64,000 nucleotides of DNA from Candidatus Gastranaerophilales bacterium (GCA_944326465.1 CALVEB010000002.1:62001-126000); one strand, 5' to 3'. Counted from the first letter of the stretch, positions 1 to 8,288 are shown. Numbers and translations: made by a program. Notes: generated by a model from the sequence alone, not told the origin.

Positions 1-2
1 GC

Positions 3-2135
3 GGAGTTGAATCTCAGGGAATGCTTTGTTCTGATGATGAACTCGGGGTTTCTGAACGTAATTATCAGGAAGAGGACGGCATACTTATTTTAAACAGAAT
101 TTTTCCTGATGTAAAAATCGGAGAAAATGTCGAAGATGTTCTTGGATTTGAAAAAGATTATGTTCTCAATGTTGCTCCGACGGCAAACCGCGGCGATCAA
201 ATGTCTGTTATCGGTGTTGCACGTGAGTTAAGTGCTATTTTTGACAAACCGCTTAAATTCTCTCCGCTGCAATCCACAAGAGATTTATCTACAAACGAAT
301 TTAAAGTAGAAATTATCGATAAAGACGTTTGCAAATATTATTCAATCGGGGTTTTGAAAGATATTAAGATAAAACCTTCACCGGATTGGATGCAGAAAAG
401 ACTTATTGCATCCGGTGTGCGCGCAATCAATAACGTTGTTGATATCACCAACTATGTAATGCTTGAATACGGAACACCTTTCCACGCATTTGATCTTGAT
501 AAATTAAATGGTTATCTTTGCGTAAGACGTGCAAAAGAAGGCGAAAAAATAGTTACCCTTGACGGTGTTGAACGAGATTTAACACATGACAGCGTGTTAA
601 TAGCCGATCAAACTAAAGGGGTTTGTCTTGCCGGAGTTTTTGGCGGTGAAAATTCTGAAATTGATGATAATACAAAAAATATTGCGCTTGAGGCAGCGTA
701 TTTTACACCTGTGACAAACAGAAAATCTTCAAGAAGCGTAGGTTACAGAAGTGAAGCCTGCGCGCGATTTGAACGCGGTGTTGATATAGAAGCTATAAAA
801 CCGGCGTTAATGCGTGCTATGCAGCTTATGGTAGATTTGGCAGATGCAAAAATTACCGGTGTTGTAGAAGCCGGTGAAAATGAACTTGAGCCGCTTGAAA
901 TAACTTTAAGATATGCGCAAATTAAAAGAATTCTGGGCTGTGAAATAGCGCCGGATAGATGTTGTTCTATACTGGAGAAACTCGGATTTGAAAAATTGGG
1001 CGGCAATGAAATGGCTGCGAAATTTAAGGTGCCTTCTTACCGCGCTTACGATGTAACGCGTGAAATAGATTTGATAGAAGAAATTGCACGGATTAACGGG
1101 TATGACAAAATTTCTCCGACATTACCGTCCAAAAATCAGATGCCCGAAATATCACTTGCTGAAAAAATAGTTAAAAGAGTGCATGAACACATGCTGTCTG
1201 CCGGATTAAATGAGATTCAGACCAGTTCTTTGATCGGTAAATCTTTGCTTGACAGATACATGGTGACATTTGAACCGGAAAAGGCTGTATATGTTAAAAA
1301 TCCGGCGAGCGAAGAATACTCAATGCTCCGTCAAACGCTGGCTGCAAGTATTTTAAACTGTATGAAGTATAACTTTGACAACGGTCAGAAAAATTTCTGG
1401 GCTTATGAAATCGGCAAAACATATTTTAAAGTTGCTGAAGCTGATGAGAAATCAACCGGAGTTAAAGAAACAAGTGTACTTGCAGGAATTCTTACGGGAG
1501 ATGTGGAAAATTCTAAATGGGAAAAGACATCTCAGCTTGATTTTTATACAGTGAAAGGTATTTTAGACAGTCTGTTTGAAGAATTGGGCGTAGAAAGAAG
1601 ACTAAAACTTGTTCCGCTTGATAAATCTCCGCTTGCGGAATCTCACGGAATATTACATCCATACAAAACGGCTGTTATAATGCTTCTCGGTAAAACGCCT
1701 CAGCCTATCGGCTATTACGGACAAATTCATCCGATATTGAAAGATAAGCTGAAATTAAATCAGGAAGCATATATCTTTAAGCTTGATCTGACAGAGATTA
1801 TATCAATAGTTAAGGAAACAATTACAAGGTATAAAAAACTGCCTCAATTCCCTGAGGTTCGCCGCGATCTCGCATTTGTAATAAAAGATGATGTAACTTA
1901 TGATGATATTCAAAAAGTCATTAAAGGTGCAGTACAGCAAAATATCTTCAAAGGCAGTGAAGTATTTGATGTATATCAGGGCGACAATATTGAAAAAGGT
2001 TACAAGAGCCTAGCATTTAGGATTAAGATGCAGGATGAAAATGCAACTTTAACCGATGAAATTATCGACAAACAAATGAGTGCAATCAGGGCTAAGCTGC
2101 AAAAGACTTATGCAGATATTTCATTCAGGGAGTAA
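3..2135 (+). CDS. pheT: Phenylalanine--tRNA ligase beta subunit, 5' end outside the window
   Basis: Charges tRNA-Phe with phenylalanine as part of the cytoplasmic alpha2beta2 PheST enzyme. The reading frame is already open at base 3 and reads GVESQGMLCSDDELG, a stretch typically well inside PheT, so roughly the first 90 residues of the usual ~800 (the N-terminal OB-fold tRNA-binding region) lie upstream of the window. Visible in order: the B3/B4 editing domain (about residues 90-270, with RAINNVVDITNYVMLEYG), the B5 domain (about 300-370), the catalytic-like core, and a C-terminal anticodon-binding FDX-ACB domain (about 610-710, with FPEVRRDLAFVI). The next gene starts 4 bases after the stop, so they are probably cotranscribed. 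The ATG at 21 is internal and not the true start. Confidence 0.97.
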   Translation, partial: GVESQGMLCSDDELGVSERNYQEEDGILILNRIFPDVKIGENVEDVLGFEKDYVLNVAPTANRGDQMSVIGVARELSAIFDKPLKFSPLQSTRDLSTNEFKVEIIDKDVCKYYSIGVLKDIKIKPSPDWMQKRLIASGVRAINNVVDITNYVMLEYGTPFHAFDLDKLNGYLCVRRAKEGEKIVTLDGVERDLTHDSVLIADQTKGVCLAGVFGGENSEIDDNTKNIALEAAYFTPVTNRKSSRSVGYRSEACARFERGVDIEAIKPALMRAMQLMVDLADAKITGVVEAGENELEPLEITLRYAQIKRILGCEIAPDRCCSILEKLGFEKLGGNEMAAKFKVPSYRAYDVTREIDLIEEIARINGYDKISPTLPSKNQMPEISLAEKIVKRVHEHMLSAGLNEIQTSSLIGKSLLDRYMVTFEPEKAVYVKNPASEEYSMLRQTLAASILNCMKYNFDNGQKNFWAYEIGKTYFKVAEADEKSTGVKETSVLAGILTGDVENSKWEKTSQLDFYTVKGILDSLFEELGVERRLKLVPLDKSPLAESHGILHPYKTAVIMLLGKTPQPIGYYGQIHPILKDKLKLNQEAYIFKLDLTEIISIVKETITRYKKLPQFPEVRRDLAFVIKDDVTYDDIQKVIKGAVQQNIFKGSEVFDVYQGDNIEKGYKSLAFRIKMQDENATLTDEIIDKQMSAIRAKLQKTYADISFRE

Positions 2136-2138
2136 TTT

Positions 2139-2804
2139 ATGAAAAAAATACTGGTAATATTGATTGTATTCCTGGGATTGGTACTGCCGGTTTTAGCAAA
2201 GGATGTTATGCCGACACATGTGAGCAGTATAGGCGCAAATACACTCGGAGTTTATCAGGCCGGTAAGGAAATCACTCTCTATGATGAACCGCACGACGGG
2301 GCAAATGTCGTTACTCATATAAGCTGGGACGGCGATAATATTTTCCCGCAAAATAAAGATTTTGCAGATATTTTTATTGTCTACTTGCCCAAAAAAGATC
2401 TGGCGTTGCTTTCTGTGATTGATGAGACTGAAGAATGGGTATGTGTGATATATGACAATAAAAATAATTTAAGCGGCTGGATGAAAAAAGATGATCCGTA
2501 TAAATTTATGAGCTGGATTAGCTTTTTCAATATATATGGCCGGAAATACGGGCTTTATATGTTGAAAGATACTCCTCAAAATATAAAAGATCTTCACAGT
2601 TCTCCTGATGATGATTCGCAGGTCGTAAGTAATTTGAATTTGCCGCCGGTTAATGCAAGGCTGCCGCATCAGATAAAGCTGAATGTAATGCGCGGTAACT
2701 GGGCACTGGTAAGTGTTCTGGATATGGATAGAATGCCAAAAACAGGATATATCCGCTGGAGGAGTAATGAAGGCGTAAAATATTTGTTTCCGGCAATCAA
2801 ATAA
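2139..2804 (+). CDS. Exported protein with two SH3-like segments, function unknown
   Basis: A 221-residue protein with a clear Sec signal peptide (MKKILVILIVFLGLVLPVLA, cleavage after LA), so it is secreted or periplasmic. Two internal segments look related. Each begins with a short strand followed by a D/N-rich turn (LYDEPHDGANVV and LHSSPDDDSQVV) and ends with a W-x-x-V strand and a Gly-Trp/Gly-Tyr-Ile element (GWMKKDD, GYIRWRS). This is the pattern of bacterial SH3-like domains that bind cell-wall or protein ligands. It starts 4 bases after pheT and is probably translated from the same mRNA. I do not recognise a named family; the SH3-like reading is inference from the repeat pattern. Confidence 0.8.
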   Translation: MKKILVILIVFLGLVLPVLAKDVMPTHVSSIGANTLGVYQAGKEITLYDEPHDGANVVTHISWDGDNIFPQNKDFADIFIVYLPKKDLALLSVIDETEEWVCVIYDNKNNLSGWMKKDDPYKFMSWISFFNIYGRKYGLYMLKDTPQNIKDLHSSPDDDSQVVSNLNLPPVNARLPHQIKLNVMRGNWALVSVLDMDRMPKTGYIRWRSNEGVKYLFPAIK

Positions 2805-2845
2805 GAAAATAAATATTTCATAAGCTCACAACTCTTAATAAATCG

Positions 2846-2874
2846 TTGACAAATATGCCGGTAAGCCGGACAAT
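2846..2874 (+). promoter_or_regulatory. Sigma70-type promoter for the gcv genes
   Basis: TTGACA at 2846-2851 and GACAAT at 2869-2874 are separated by exactly 17 bases, about 20 bases before the gcvT start. The -35 is a perfect match and the -10 matches 4 of 6. The mRNA leader would be too short to hold a glycine riboswitch, and none is seen. Confidence 0.55.
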
Positions 2875-2895
2875 ATCAAAAAAAGAGGATTTGTT

Positions 2896-3999
2896 ATGAC
2901 TAAAGAAACTTATTTACACGAAAAACATATCCAACTAGGCGCAAAAATGGTTGATTTTGCAGGCTGGCACATGCCTGTCCAGTATACGTCAATTATAGAA
3001 GAACATAAAACTGTTAGAGAGTCTGTAGGCTTGTTTGATGTTTCTCACATGGGAGAGGTTTTTGTTTCAGGTAAAGATGCACTAAAATTCCTCAATAAAA
3101 TTGTTCCGCAAGATATCTCTAAACTTAACTATGAAAAAGCTGTATACTGCCAGTTGCCAAACAACCAGGGCGGTCTTATAGACGATTTAATCATATACAA
3201 ACTGGGTATTCAAACGTATTTAGTAATCTGTAACGCCTCCCGTATTGATGAAGATTTAAACTGGATGGTTCGCAACAAACGAGGTCTTGATGTGAAAATA
3301 GATAACCAGTCTCATAACTATTCACTTCTTGCAATTCAGGGGCCTAAGGCTGCCGGACTTATGCAAAAAATGGGACTTAATACTCAACAATCCTCTTTTA
3401 CTATAAAAGCTGGTGAAGTGTGCGGAATAAAAGTTTTGGCTTCCCGTACAGGCTATACAGGCGAGGACGGGTTTGAACTCCTTGTTGAGAATGAATTTTC
3501 AGAAGAATTGTGGGACAAGATTCTTGAGTACGGTAAAGAATTCGGTATAAAGCCTATCGGACTGGGCGCCAGAGATACATTAAGGCTTGAAGCAGCATTA
3601 CATCTTTACGGAAACGATCTTGATGAAAATACAACACCTGTTGAGGCAGGGCTTTCGTGGTCAATTCCAAAAGATAAAAAAGACGAGTACAACGGTAAAA
3701 ATGTTATAATGAAACAATTACAGGACGGGGTTGAGAAAAAACTCGTAGGGCTTAAAATGTTAGATAAATCAATTGCCCGCCATGAATATGAAGTTTTTTA
3801 TAACGGTGAAAAAATAGGACAGGTCACAAGCGGCGGTGTTTCGCCTATACTGGGCGCAAATATTGCTCTTGCTTATGTAAAAAATATTAAAGAAATTTGC
3901 ACGGGTACGGTTGTTCAAGTTATGATAAGAGAAAAACTTCATGATGCGGAAATCGTTAAACGTCCGTTTGTGCAAAAAAGAAATAAAATAACCATCTGA
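2896..3999 (+). CDS. gcvT: Glycine cleavage system aminomethyltransferase (T protein)
   Basis: Transfers the methylene group from aminomethyl-lipoyl H protein to tetrahydrofolate, releasing ammonia. Length 367 residues, normal for the family. Recognised by the N-terminal LHEKHIQLGAKMVDFAGWHMPVQY block, the folate-site FDVSHMGE motif, and LGARDTLRLEAALHLYG near residue 230, followed by the C-terminal barrel with SGGVSP. An AAGAGGA ribosome-binding site precedes the ATG. It heads a tight gcvT-gcvH-gcvPA run. Confidence 0.97.
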   Translation: MTKETYLHEKHIQLGAKMVDFAGWHMPVQYTSIIEEHKTVRESVGLFDVSHMGEVFVSGKDALKFLNKIVPQDISKLNYEKAVYCQLPNNQGGLIDDLIIYKLGIQTYLVICNASRIDEDLNWMVRNKRGLDVKIDNQSHNYSLLAIQGPKAAGLMQKMGLNTQQSSFTIKAGEVCGIKVLASRTGYTGEDGFELLVENEFSEELWDKILEYGKEFGIKPIGLGARDTLRLEAALHLYGNDLDENTTPVEAGLSWSIPKDKKDEYNGKNVIMKQLQDGVEKKLVGLKMLDKSIARHEYEVFYNGEKIGQVTSGGVSPILGANIALAYVKNIKEICTGTVVQVMIREKLHDAEIVKRPFVQKRNKITI

Positions 4000-4019
4000 T
4001 ATATAAAAAGGAGAAAATT

Positions 4020-4403
4020 ATGAGTATAACAGAAAAAATTCTGTGTTCTAAATCGCACGAATATATTCTAGACAATGAAAACGGCACTTATACTGTCGGT
4101 TTAACAGAGTACGCAATAGAACAGTTGGGTGATATCGTGTTTTTAGAACTACCTGAAAACGGTATTGAATTTAAAAAAGGTGAAGTTTTTGCAACAATAG
4201 AATCCGTGAAAGCCGCATCAGAAATTTATCTGCCTGTAAGCGGTAAAATTGTTGATGTAAATGAACAACTGGCCGATGCTCCGGAACTTCTTAACGAAGA
4301 TGTTTATGAAAAAGGATGGCTTGTAAAAATTGAGCCTACAGGCAGCGCCGCTGAATTCAATGATTTAATGGAATACGAAGATTACAAAGAAGAATTGCAA
4401 TAA
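4020..4403 (+). CDS. gcvH: Glycine cleavage system H protein
   Basis: Small lipoyl carrier that shuttles the aminomethyl group between the P and T proteins. At 127 residues it has normal length. The lipoyl-attachment hairpin reads FATIESVKAASEIYLPVSG, with Lys64 as the modified residue. A strong ribosome-binding site (AAAAGGAGA) lies upstream. Its stop codon shares one base with the gcvPA start (TAATG), implying translational coupling. The lipoate/octanoate transferase at 28.8-29.5 kb is a plausible modifier of this protein. Confidence 0.97.
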   Translation: MSITEKILCSKSHEYILDNENGTYTVGLTEYAIEQLGDIVFLELPENGIEFKKGEVFATIESVKAASEIYLPVSGKIVDVNEQLADAPELLNEDVYEKGWLVKIEPTGSAAEFNDLMEYEDYKEELQ

Positions 4404-5647
4404 TGAATAATTTTTTAGTACATGACGACAAAACTAAAAGAGAAATGTTGGATATTATAGGGATAAATTCTGTTGAGGATTTATTTACGCAAATACCCGA
4501 ACAGGCAAGAATGAGAAGCTTATCACTGGATGATGCACTTTCTGAACTTGAAACACAGCGGAAAGTTAAGTCGCTTGCGAAGAAAAATAACACAGAATAC
4601 ATAAGTTTTCTGGGCGGCGGCGTGTATAATAAATTTATTCCGGCGTGTATTCAGCAGGTGGCTCAGAGATTTGAGTTTTTAACAGCGTATACGCCGTATC
4701 AGCCGGAAATTTCACAAGGGACTCTGCAAATCATGTATGAATTTCAGACAATGATATGCGAGCTTACAGGCATGGATATTTCTAATGCGACTGTATATGA
4801 TGCGGCAACAGCTTGCGCAGAAGCTGTATTAATGGCTGTGCGCATAAGCAAAAAGAATAAAGCGCTTGTTTCTAATAATTTGAATCCCGAATACAAGTCT
4901 GTTGTCAAAACCTATGCATGGGCAAGCGATATTGAACTGGAGTGGTTTGATGATCTGCCTGAAAATGTTTCTGATTTTGCCTGCGTACTTATTCAAACCC
5001 CTGATTATTACGGAGAAATTTTAGAAATACAGCCTGTTGATACCTTGTTGATAATAGCAACTGATGTTTCAACTTTATCAATTTTAAAACCGCCGGCGGA
5101 ATACGGGGCAGATATAGTTGTCGGTGATATTCAAGGGCTTGGTATTCCAATGTCATTTGGCGGGCCGCATGCCGGATTTATTGCCTGCCGTGAAAAATTT
5201 ATGCGTCAGCTGCCGGGGCGTCTTGCCGGCCGAACAGTTGATGCAGACGGAAATCAGGCTTTTTGTCTGACTATACAAACCCGTGAGCAGCATATAAAAA
5301 GAGAAAAAGCGACAAGCAATATTTGCTCTAATCAGGCATTAATAGGATTATGTGCAACTTTATACCTGAGTCTTACCGGCAAAAAAGGTTTTTATCAGAC
5401 AGGTTATCTTTCTGCAAAAATGGCACATGATTTATCCAAAAAGCTTGCTTCCAAAGGAATAAAGACCTTAAACAAGAACTTTTTTAATGAATTTGTTATA
5501 GAAGTCCGGAACGCTGATGAATTTTTGACCAACCTTAAATCAAAGAATATTCTTGGCGGAATAAAGATTGATAATAACCACATACTGGTTGCAGCAACAG
5601 AAATGACAACTGATGAAGATATTGAATTGTATGCAAACAATGTTTGA
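4403..5647 (+). CDS. gcvPA: Glycine dehydrogenase (decarboxylating) subunit 1
   Basis: N-terminal half of the two-subunit P protein. Recognised from the N-terminal EMLDIIGINSVEDLFTQIP, from SFLGGGVYNKFIPA, and from GGPHAGFIACREKFMRQLPGR. At 414 residues it is slightly shorter than the usual ~440-450. The PLP-binding lysine of the P protein lies in subunit 2 (GcvPB), so this polypeptide alone is not expected to decarboxylate glycine. No gcvPB follows; a DUF4186 gene overlaps the 3' end instead. GcvPB, if present, must be encoded outside the window. Confidence 0.95.
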   Translation: MNNFLVHDDKTKREMLDIIGINSVEDLFTQIPEQARMRSLSLDDALSELETQRKVKSLAKKNNTEYISFLGGGVYNKFIPACIQQVAQRFEFLTAYTPYQPEISQGTLQIMYEFQTMICELTGMDISNATVYDAATACAEAVLMAVRISKKNKALVSNNLNPEYKSVVKTYAWASDIELEWFDDLPENVSDFACVLIQTPDYYGEILEIQPVDTLLIIATDVSTLSILKPPAEYGADIVVGDIQGLGIPMSFGGPHAGFIACREKFMRQLPGRLAGRTVDADGNQAFCLTIQTREQHIKREKATSNICSNQALIGLCATLYLSLTGKKGFYQTGYLSAKMAHDLSKKLASKGIKTLNKNFFNEFVIEVRNADEFLTNLKSKNILGGIKIDNNHILVAATEMTTDEDIELYANNV

Positions 5648-5984
5648 AGATGTTTTTGCAAAACTTGAAAAATCAGATTTTCGCCGGAAGTTTAAACTAA
5701 AGGAAACTGATAAAAAATACATAGCAGAGAAAGGTCTGGATGTAATAAAATCACATGCAAGAGATTTTATCAGCAAACGAATTGCGCCGGCTTACATTCC
5801 AAACGACGGGAAACAAACGCCGATGAGAGGTCATCCTGTATTTATCGCCCAGCATGCAACGGCGACCTGCTGCAGGGGATGCATAAATAAATGGCATAAA
5901 TTTCCTAAAGGTGTAGATTTAACGCAGACGCAGCAAGACTATCTTGTCGATTTAATAATGTGCTGGATAGAAAAACAACTTTAA
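5631..5984 (+). CDS. DUF4186 family protein
   Basis: A short, strongly conserved domain of unknown function. It carries the family core NDGKQTPMRGHPVFIAQHAT followed by the TCCRGC cysteine cluster and KWHKFPKG, and ends with a helix (DLIMCWIEKQL). The Cys-Cys-x-x-Cys and His residues suggest metal binding, which is inference. The start is uncertain: ATGs at 5613, 5631 and 5640 are in frame, all overlap the gcvPA 3' end, and none has a good ribosome-binding site. It appears to be the last gene of the gcv operon. Confidence 0.85.
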   Translation: MQTMFEDVFAKLEKSDFRRKFKLKETDKKYIAEKGLDVIKSHARDFISKRIAPAYIPNDGKQTPMRGHPVFIAQHATATCCRGCINKWHKFPKGVDLTQTQQDYLVDLIMCWIEKQL

Positions 5985-6017
5985 ACATACTGCTCCGGTA
6001 TTGATTGTATCGGGGTA

Positions 6018-6220
6018 ATCAGTGTCGTTTTTCTTTTTTGCTTACTTTGTCGGGAATTCTTATCTGGTTTTCTTTTTGGTTACTTTTTCTGTTGCAGGGT
6101 GGATCAGTGTCTGATTTTCTTTTTTGCCTACTTTGTCGGGGATTCTTATGTGGTTTTCTTTTTGGTTACTTTTTCTGTTGCAGGGGGGGATCAGTGTCTG
6201 ATTTTCTTTTTTGCCTACTT
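6018..6220 (+). repeat. T-rich tandem repeat, about 2.4 copies of an 85-87 bp unit
   Basis: Units start at 6018, 6103 and 6190, each with ATCAGTGTC, and contain TTTTCTTTTTTGC-TACTTTGTCGGG followed by a related half-unit ending GTTGCAGGG. The third copy is truncated and runs into a palindrome. The open frames through this stretch encode only Phe/Leu/Cys-rich repeats and are not credible genes. It fills the gap between the gcv operon and tRNA-Val. Confidence 0.85.
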
Positions 6221-6242
6221 TTTTCTTTGTAAAGAAAAAAGT
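6217..6242. repeat. Perfect 12-bp inverted repeat at the end of the tandem repeat
   Basis: ACTTTTTTCTTT (6217-6228), GT, AAAGAAAAAAGT (6231-6242). The arms are perfectly complementary and the right arm stops 1 base before the tRNA-Val CCA end. It could act as a weak terminator for either strand, or be the end of a small non-autonomous repeat element. Confidence 0.7.
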
Positions 6243-6243
6243 A

Positions 6244-6319
6244 TGGTGGGCGATACGTGACTTGAACACGTGACCCCCACAACGTCAATGTGGTGCGCTA
6301 CCAACTGCGCTAATCGCCC
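6244..6319 (-). tRNA. tRNA-Val (anticodon GAC)
   Basis: On the minus strand a 76-base cloverleaf begins GGGCGATTAGCGCAG and ends ATCGCCC-A-CCA, with CCA encoded. The acceptor stem GGGCGAT/ATCGCCC pairs fully. The anticodon arm CCACA-TTGACGT-TGTGG gives anticodon GAC (valine, GUC/GUU). It lies 25 bases downstream of the minus-strand nucleotidyltransferase-like gene and may share its transcript. Confidence 0.97.
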
Positions 6320-6344
6320 ATAAGATTATTGTAACACAAAAAAA

Positions 6345-7046
6345 TTAAAAATGCATTGCATCAATTTGTTTTAACATAGATTGAATATCTTTTAACATCT
6401 CAGCTTCTATAAATATCAATTCTTGTTTTGTGTAAGAGTCTTTTTCGTATTTTACTCTGGCTAATTTTGTCAGAACGATTTTGTTAAAAGCTAAATAGTC
6501 AGCGACACTTGCAATAATATCGACAGCCCTGTAAGGTACAGGTCTGTCATGCAGCCTTAATATTGCTCTGAAAATTACAAGAAGCGTTTTTATAACATTA
6601 TTTAATGCTTTTTTCATTTCTCTGTCGGATTTTATATTTAACAGAAAACTATTTTTGTATTTTAACAGGAGCGCCTTCATTTCAGATTCACATTGCAAGC
6701 GTAGATAATACTTATTAATTGCAATATATGAGACCAGATCTTCGCCGTAAATAATCCGATGATTATCTTTTATATCCGAATATTCAATCGCATAGACGTC
6801 GAAAGATGAGAACCATTCTGCCTTGTTCATTACAACAGGGAGCGGGTTACCGGCATTTACCCATTTTTTAACCGGTTTTGAGATTTCATATAAATTTTCA
6901 GCATTCAAAGAATCTGCAACAATCATAAGATTAAGATTGTTTTTTGCATCATCAACATTGGCTTGAGAGCCGAATGCGATGATTGAAACGAGATTATCAC
7001 CGAGCTTATCTTTTAATTCTTCAACAAATTTGTCTAAATTTTTCAT
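6345..7046 (-). CDS. Nucleotidyltransferase-fold protein with degraded active site
   Basis: A 233-residue protein. The N-terminal 90 residues match the small nucleotidyltransferase (polymerase beta-like) fold: an IIAFGSQAN strand-turn with the Gly26-Ser27 motif, followed about 10 residues later by NNLNLMIV where active enzymes have D-x-D. Both catalytic aspartates are replaced by asparagine (Asn37, Asn39). The C-terminal 120 residues are helical. The reading frame extends upstream to 7145, but a GAGG ribosome-binding site 7 bases before the ATG at 7046 fixes the start and avoids overlap with the TPM gene. Probably catalytically dead or a regulatory/antitoxin-like protein; the true role is unknown. 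Confidence 0.8.
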   Translation of the reverse strand: MKNLDKFVEELKDKLGDNLVSIIAFGSQANVDDAKNNLNLMIVADSLNAENLYEISKPVKKWVNAGNPLPVVMNKAEWFSSFDVYAIEYSDIKDNHRIIYGEDLVSYIAINKYYLRLQCESEMKALLLKYKNSFLLNIKSDREMKKALNNVIKTLLVIFRAILRLHDRPVPYRAVDIIASVADYLAFNKIVLTKLARVKYEKDSYTKQELIFIEAEMLKDIQSMLKQIDAMHF

Positions 7047-7086
7047 TTTGAACCTCATCATATATTCGGGTATTATTGCTACAGCC

Positions 7087-7773
7087 TTACCAGCTTCCGG
7101 AACATCCGCTTCCTCCAAAACCTCCGCCTCCGCCGAAACCGCCAAAACTTCCGTTCCTTCTGCGGCCGCGGAATAATGCAGCTATAAGGACAAACGGATA
7201 CGCCCACCAGGGAATTTTTTCGTCACTTGATGAATTTTGGGAAGAAGATGCGCTGAGTGCCGGAGGACATTTGCCCTGCAGATTTAACTTAACACCTTCT
7301 GCCTGCGCAACGGTTTGAGCCAACACATAAGTGCCGCGCGTAATTCCGCTTGCATAATCACTTTTTTTATAATACGGAATAATATCATTATCGCGGATAC
7401 TTTCAAGAGTGCTTATACTGATTTTGTCTTCTAAACCGAGCCCTAACTCTATACGCATTCTTCTTTCGGCCAGAGATGTCAGGAATACCATACCGTTATT
7501 CTTGCCAACGGCTCCGAGCTTGTAAGAACGTCCTATATCAAGCGCAACTTCTTCAACTGTTTTTCCGTTTAGTGTTGGCAAAGTGACAACTGCTATATCT
7601 GCACCGGATTTTTTTTGCAGATCCAACAGTGTCATGTTTAAATCCTGCTTTACTTCTTTGGGAAGTAAATTTGCTTCATCTGCAATAAATCCGTTAAAAT
7701 GTAACTCAATTGCATTTGCACTAAGACTAAATACCAAAAAACTTAAAATAAATAACCCGTACTTTTTTAACAT
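7087..7773 (-). CDS. TPM-domain exported protein (YgcG-like)
   Basis: A 228-residue protein with a signal peptide (LFILSFLVFSLSANA). It is followed by a TPM domain (about residues 25-150: FIADEANLLPKEVKQDLN, then SGADIAVVTLPTLNG and RMRIELGLGLEDKIS), a short membrane-spanning stretch (WWAYPFVLIAALF, about 190-202) and a Gly-rich, Cys/Ser-ending tail. TPM domains occur in photosystem II repair phosphatases and in membrane-attached YgcG proteins of unknown substrate. The glycine-rich tail is common in this family. It lies upstream of, and in the same direction as, the nucleotidyltransferase-like gene and tRNA-Val. Confidence 0.88.
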   Translation of the reverse strand: MLKKYGLFILSFLVFSLSANAIELHFNGFIADEANLLPKEVKQDLNMTLLDLQKKSGADIAVVTLPTLNGKTVEEVALDIGRSYKLGAVGKNNGMVFLTSLAERRMRIELGLGLEDKISISTLESIRDNDIIPYYKKSDYASGITRGTYVLAQTVAQAEGVKLNLQGKCPPALSASSSQNSSSDEKIPWWAYPFVLIAALFRGRRRNGSFGGFGGGGGFGGSGCSGSW

Positions 7774-7815
7774 AGTTTTATATTATCACTATAATATATA
7801 TTTTGTCAATAATGA

Positions 7816-8052
7816 TTATTTATTTTTATCAGCAGCATGACTAAAATGAGCCATCAGCTTGCCAAAACCGTTTCGCATTTTTATAAAGGCATTAGATTCA
7901 GGCTGCTTTGTTTTTGAAACAAATTTATCAGCAGTATCAAGATTTTTAGACACTTTAGTTGCATAAATTTTTGGAGCTTCAATTTTTAAAGAAGTTAAAG
8001 CAGAACCAATAGTGGAAACCGGATTGTCACAAATTCCAAATATTTTTCCCAT
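7816..8052 (-). CDS. Small hypothetical protein, 78 residues
   Basis: An AGGAGA ribosome-binding site sits 7 bases before the ATG at 8052, directly after the tRNA-Cys gene. The longer open frame would start inside the tRNA and is rejected. The protein (MGKIFGICDNPVSTIGSAL at the N-terminus) is basic, with no signal peptide or membrane segment. The central region is Lys/Thr/Ser-rich and the C-terminus ends HAADKNK. No family is recognised. The tRNA-Cys promoter is the only obvious promoter, so the two are probably made as one transcript. Confidence 0.65.
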   Translation of the reverse strand: MGKIFGICDNPVSTIGSALTSLKIEAPKIYATKVSKNLDTADKFVSKTKQPESNAFIKMRNGFGKLMAHFSHAADKNK

Positions 8053-8076
8053 AAATTTTCTCCTAAATAATAAAAA

Positions 8077-8148
8077 AGGCGACACCCGGATTCGAACCGG
8101 GGGATAAAAGCTTTGCAGGCTTCTGCCTTACCACTTGGCCATGTCGCC
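8077..8148 (-). tRNA. tRNA-Cys (anticodon GCA)
   Basis: The minus-strand cloverleaf begins GGCGACATGGCCAAGTGG and ends GTGTCGCC with a T discriminator; the acceptor GGCGACA/TGTCGCC pairs fully. The anticodon loop CTGCAAA gives GCA. No CCA is encoded, unlike tRNA-Val in this window. A strong promoter lies 15 bases upstream. Confidence 0.97.
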
Positions 8149-8162
8149 TCTCCTGTTTCTTT

Positions 8163-8191
8163 ATAATACGAAACACAAAAAACAATGTCAA
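8163..8191 (-). promoter_or_regulatory. Strong sigma70 promoter of tRNA-Cys
   Basis: On the minus strand TTGACA (8191-8186) and TATTAT (8168-8163) are separated by exactly 17 bases, 15 bases before the mature tRNA-Cys 5' end. The -35 is perfect and the -10 matches 5 of 6. Confidence 0.8.
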
Positions 8192-8288
8192 GATGATTAT
8201 TCAAATTCAAATATTACCCTGATGGAGTAAATTATTAAAAAGCTAATGATTTCAGGCAAAAAATCAGCTATACGTAAACCGGTATTTG

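Noticed and set aside
2805-2895. Possible glycine riboswitch before gcvT
   Set aside because: The promoter lies only about 20 bases before the start codon, leaving no room for an aptamer.
6005-6269. Open frames on both strands through the T-rich repeat
   Set aside because: They encode only the repeat (Phe/Leu/Cys or Lys/Asn runs), lack ribosome-binding sites and extend into the tRNA gene.
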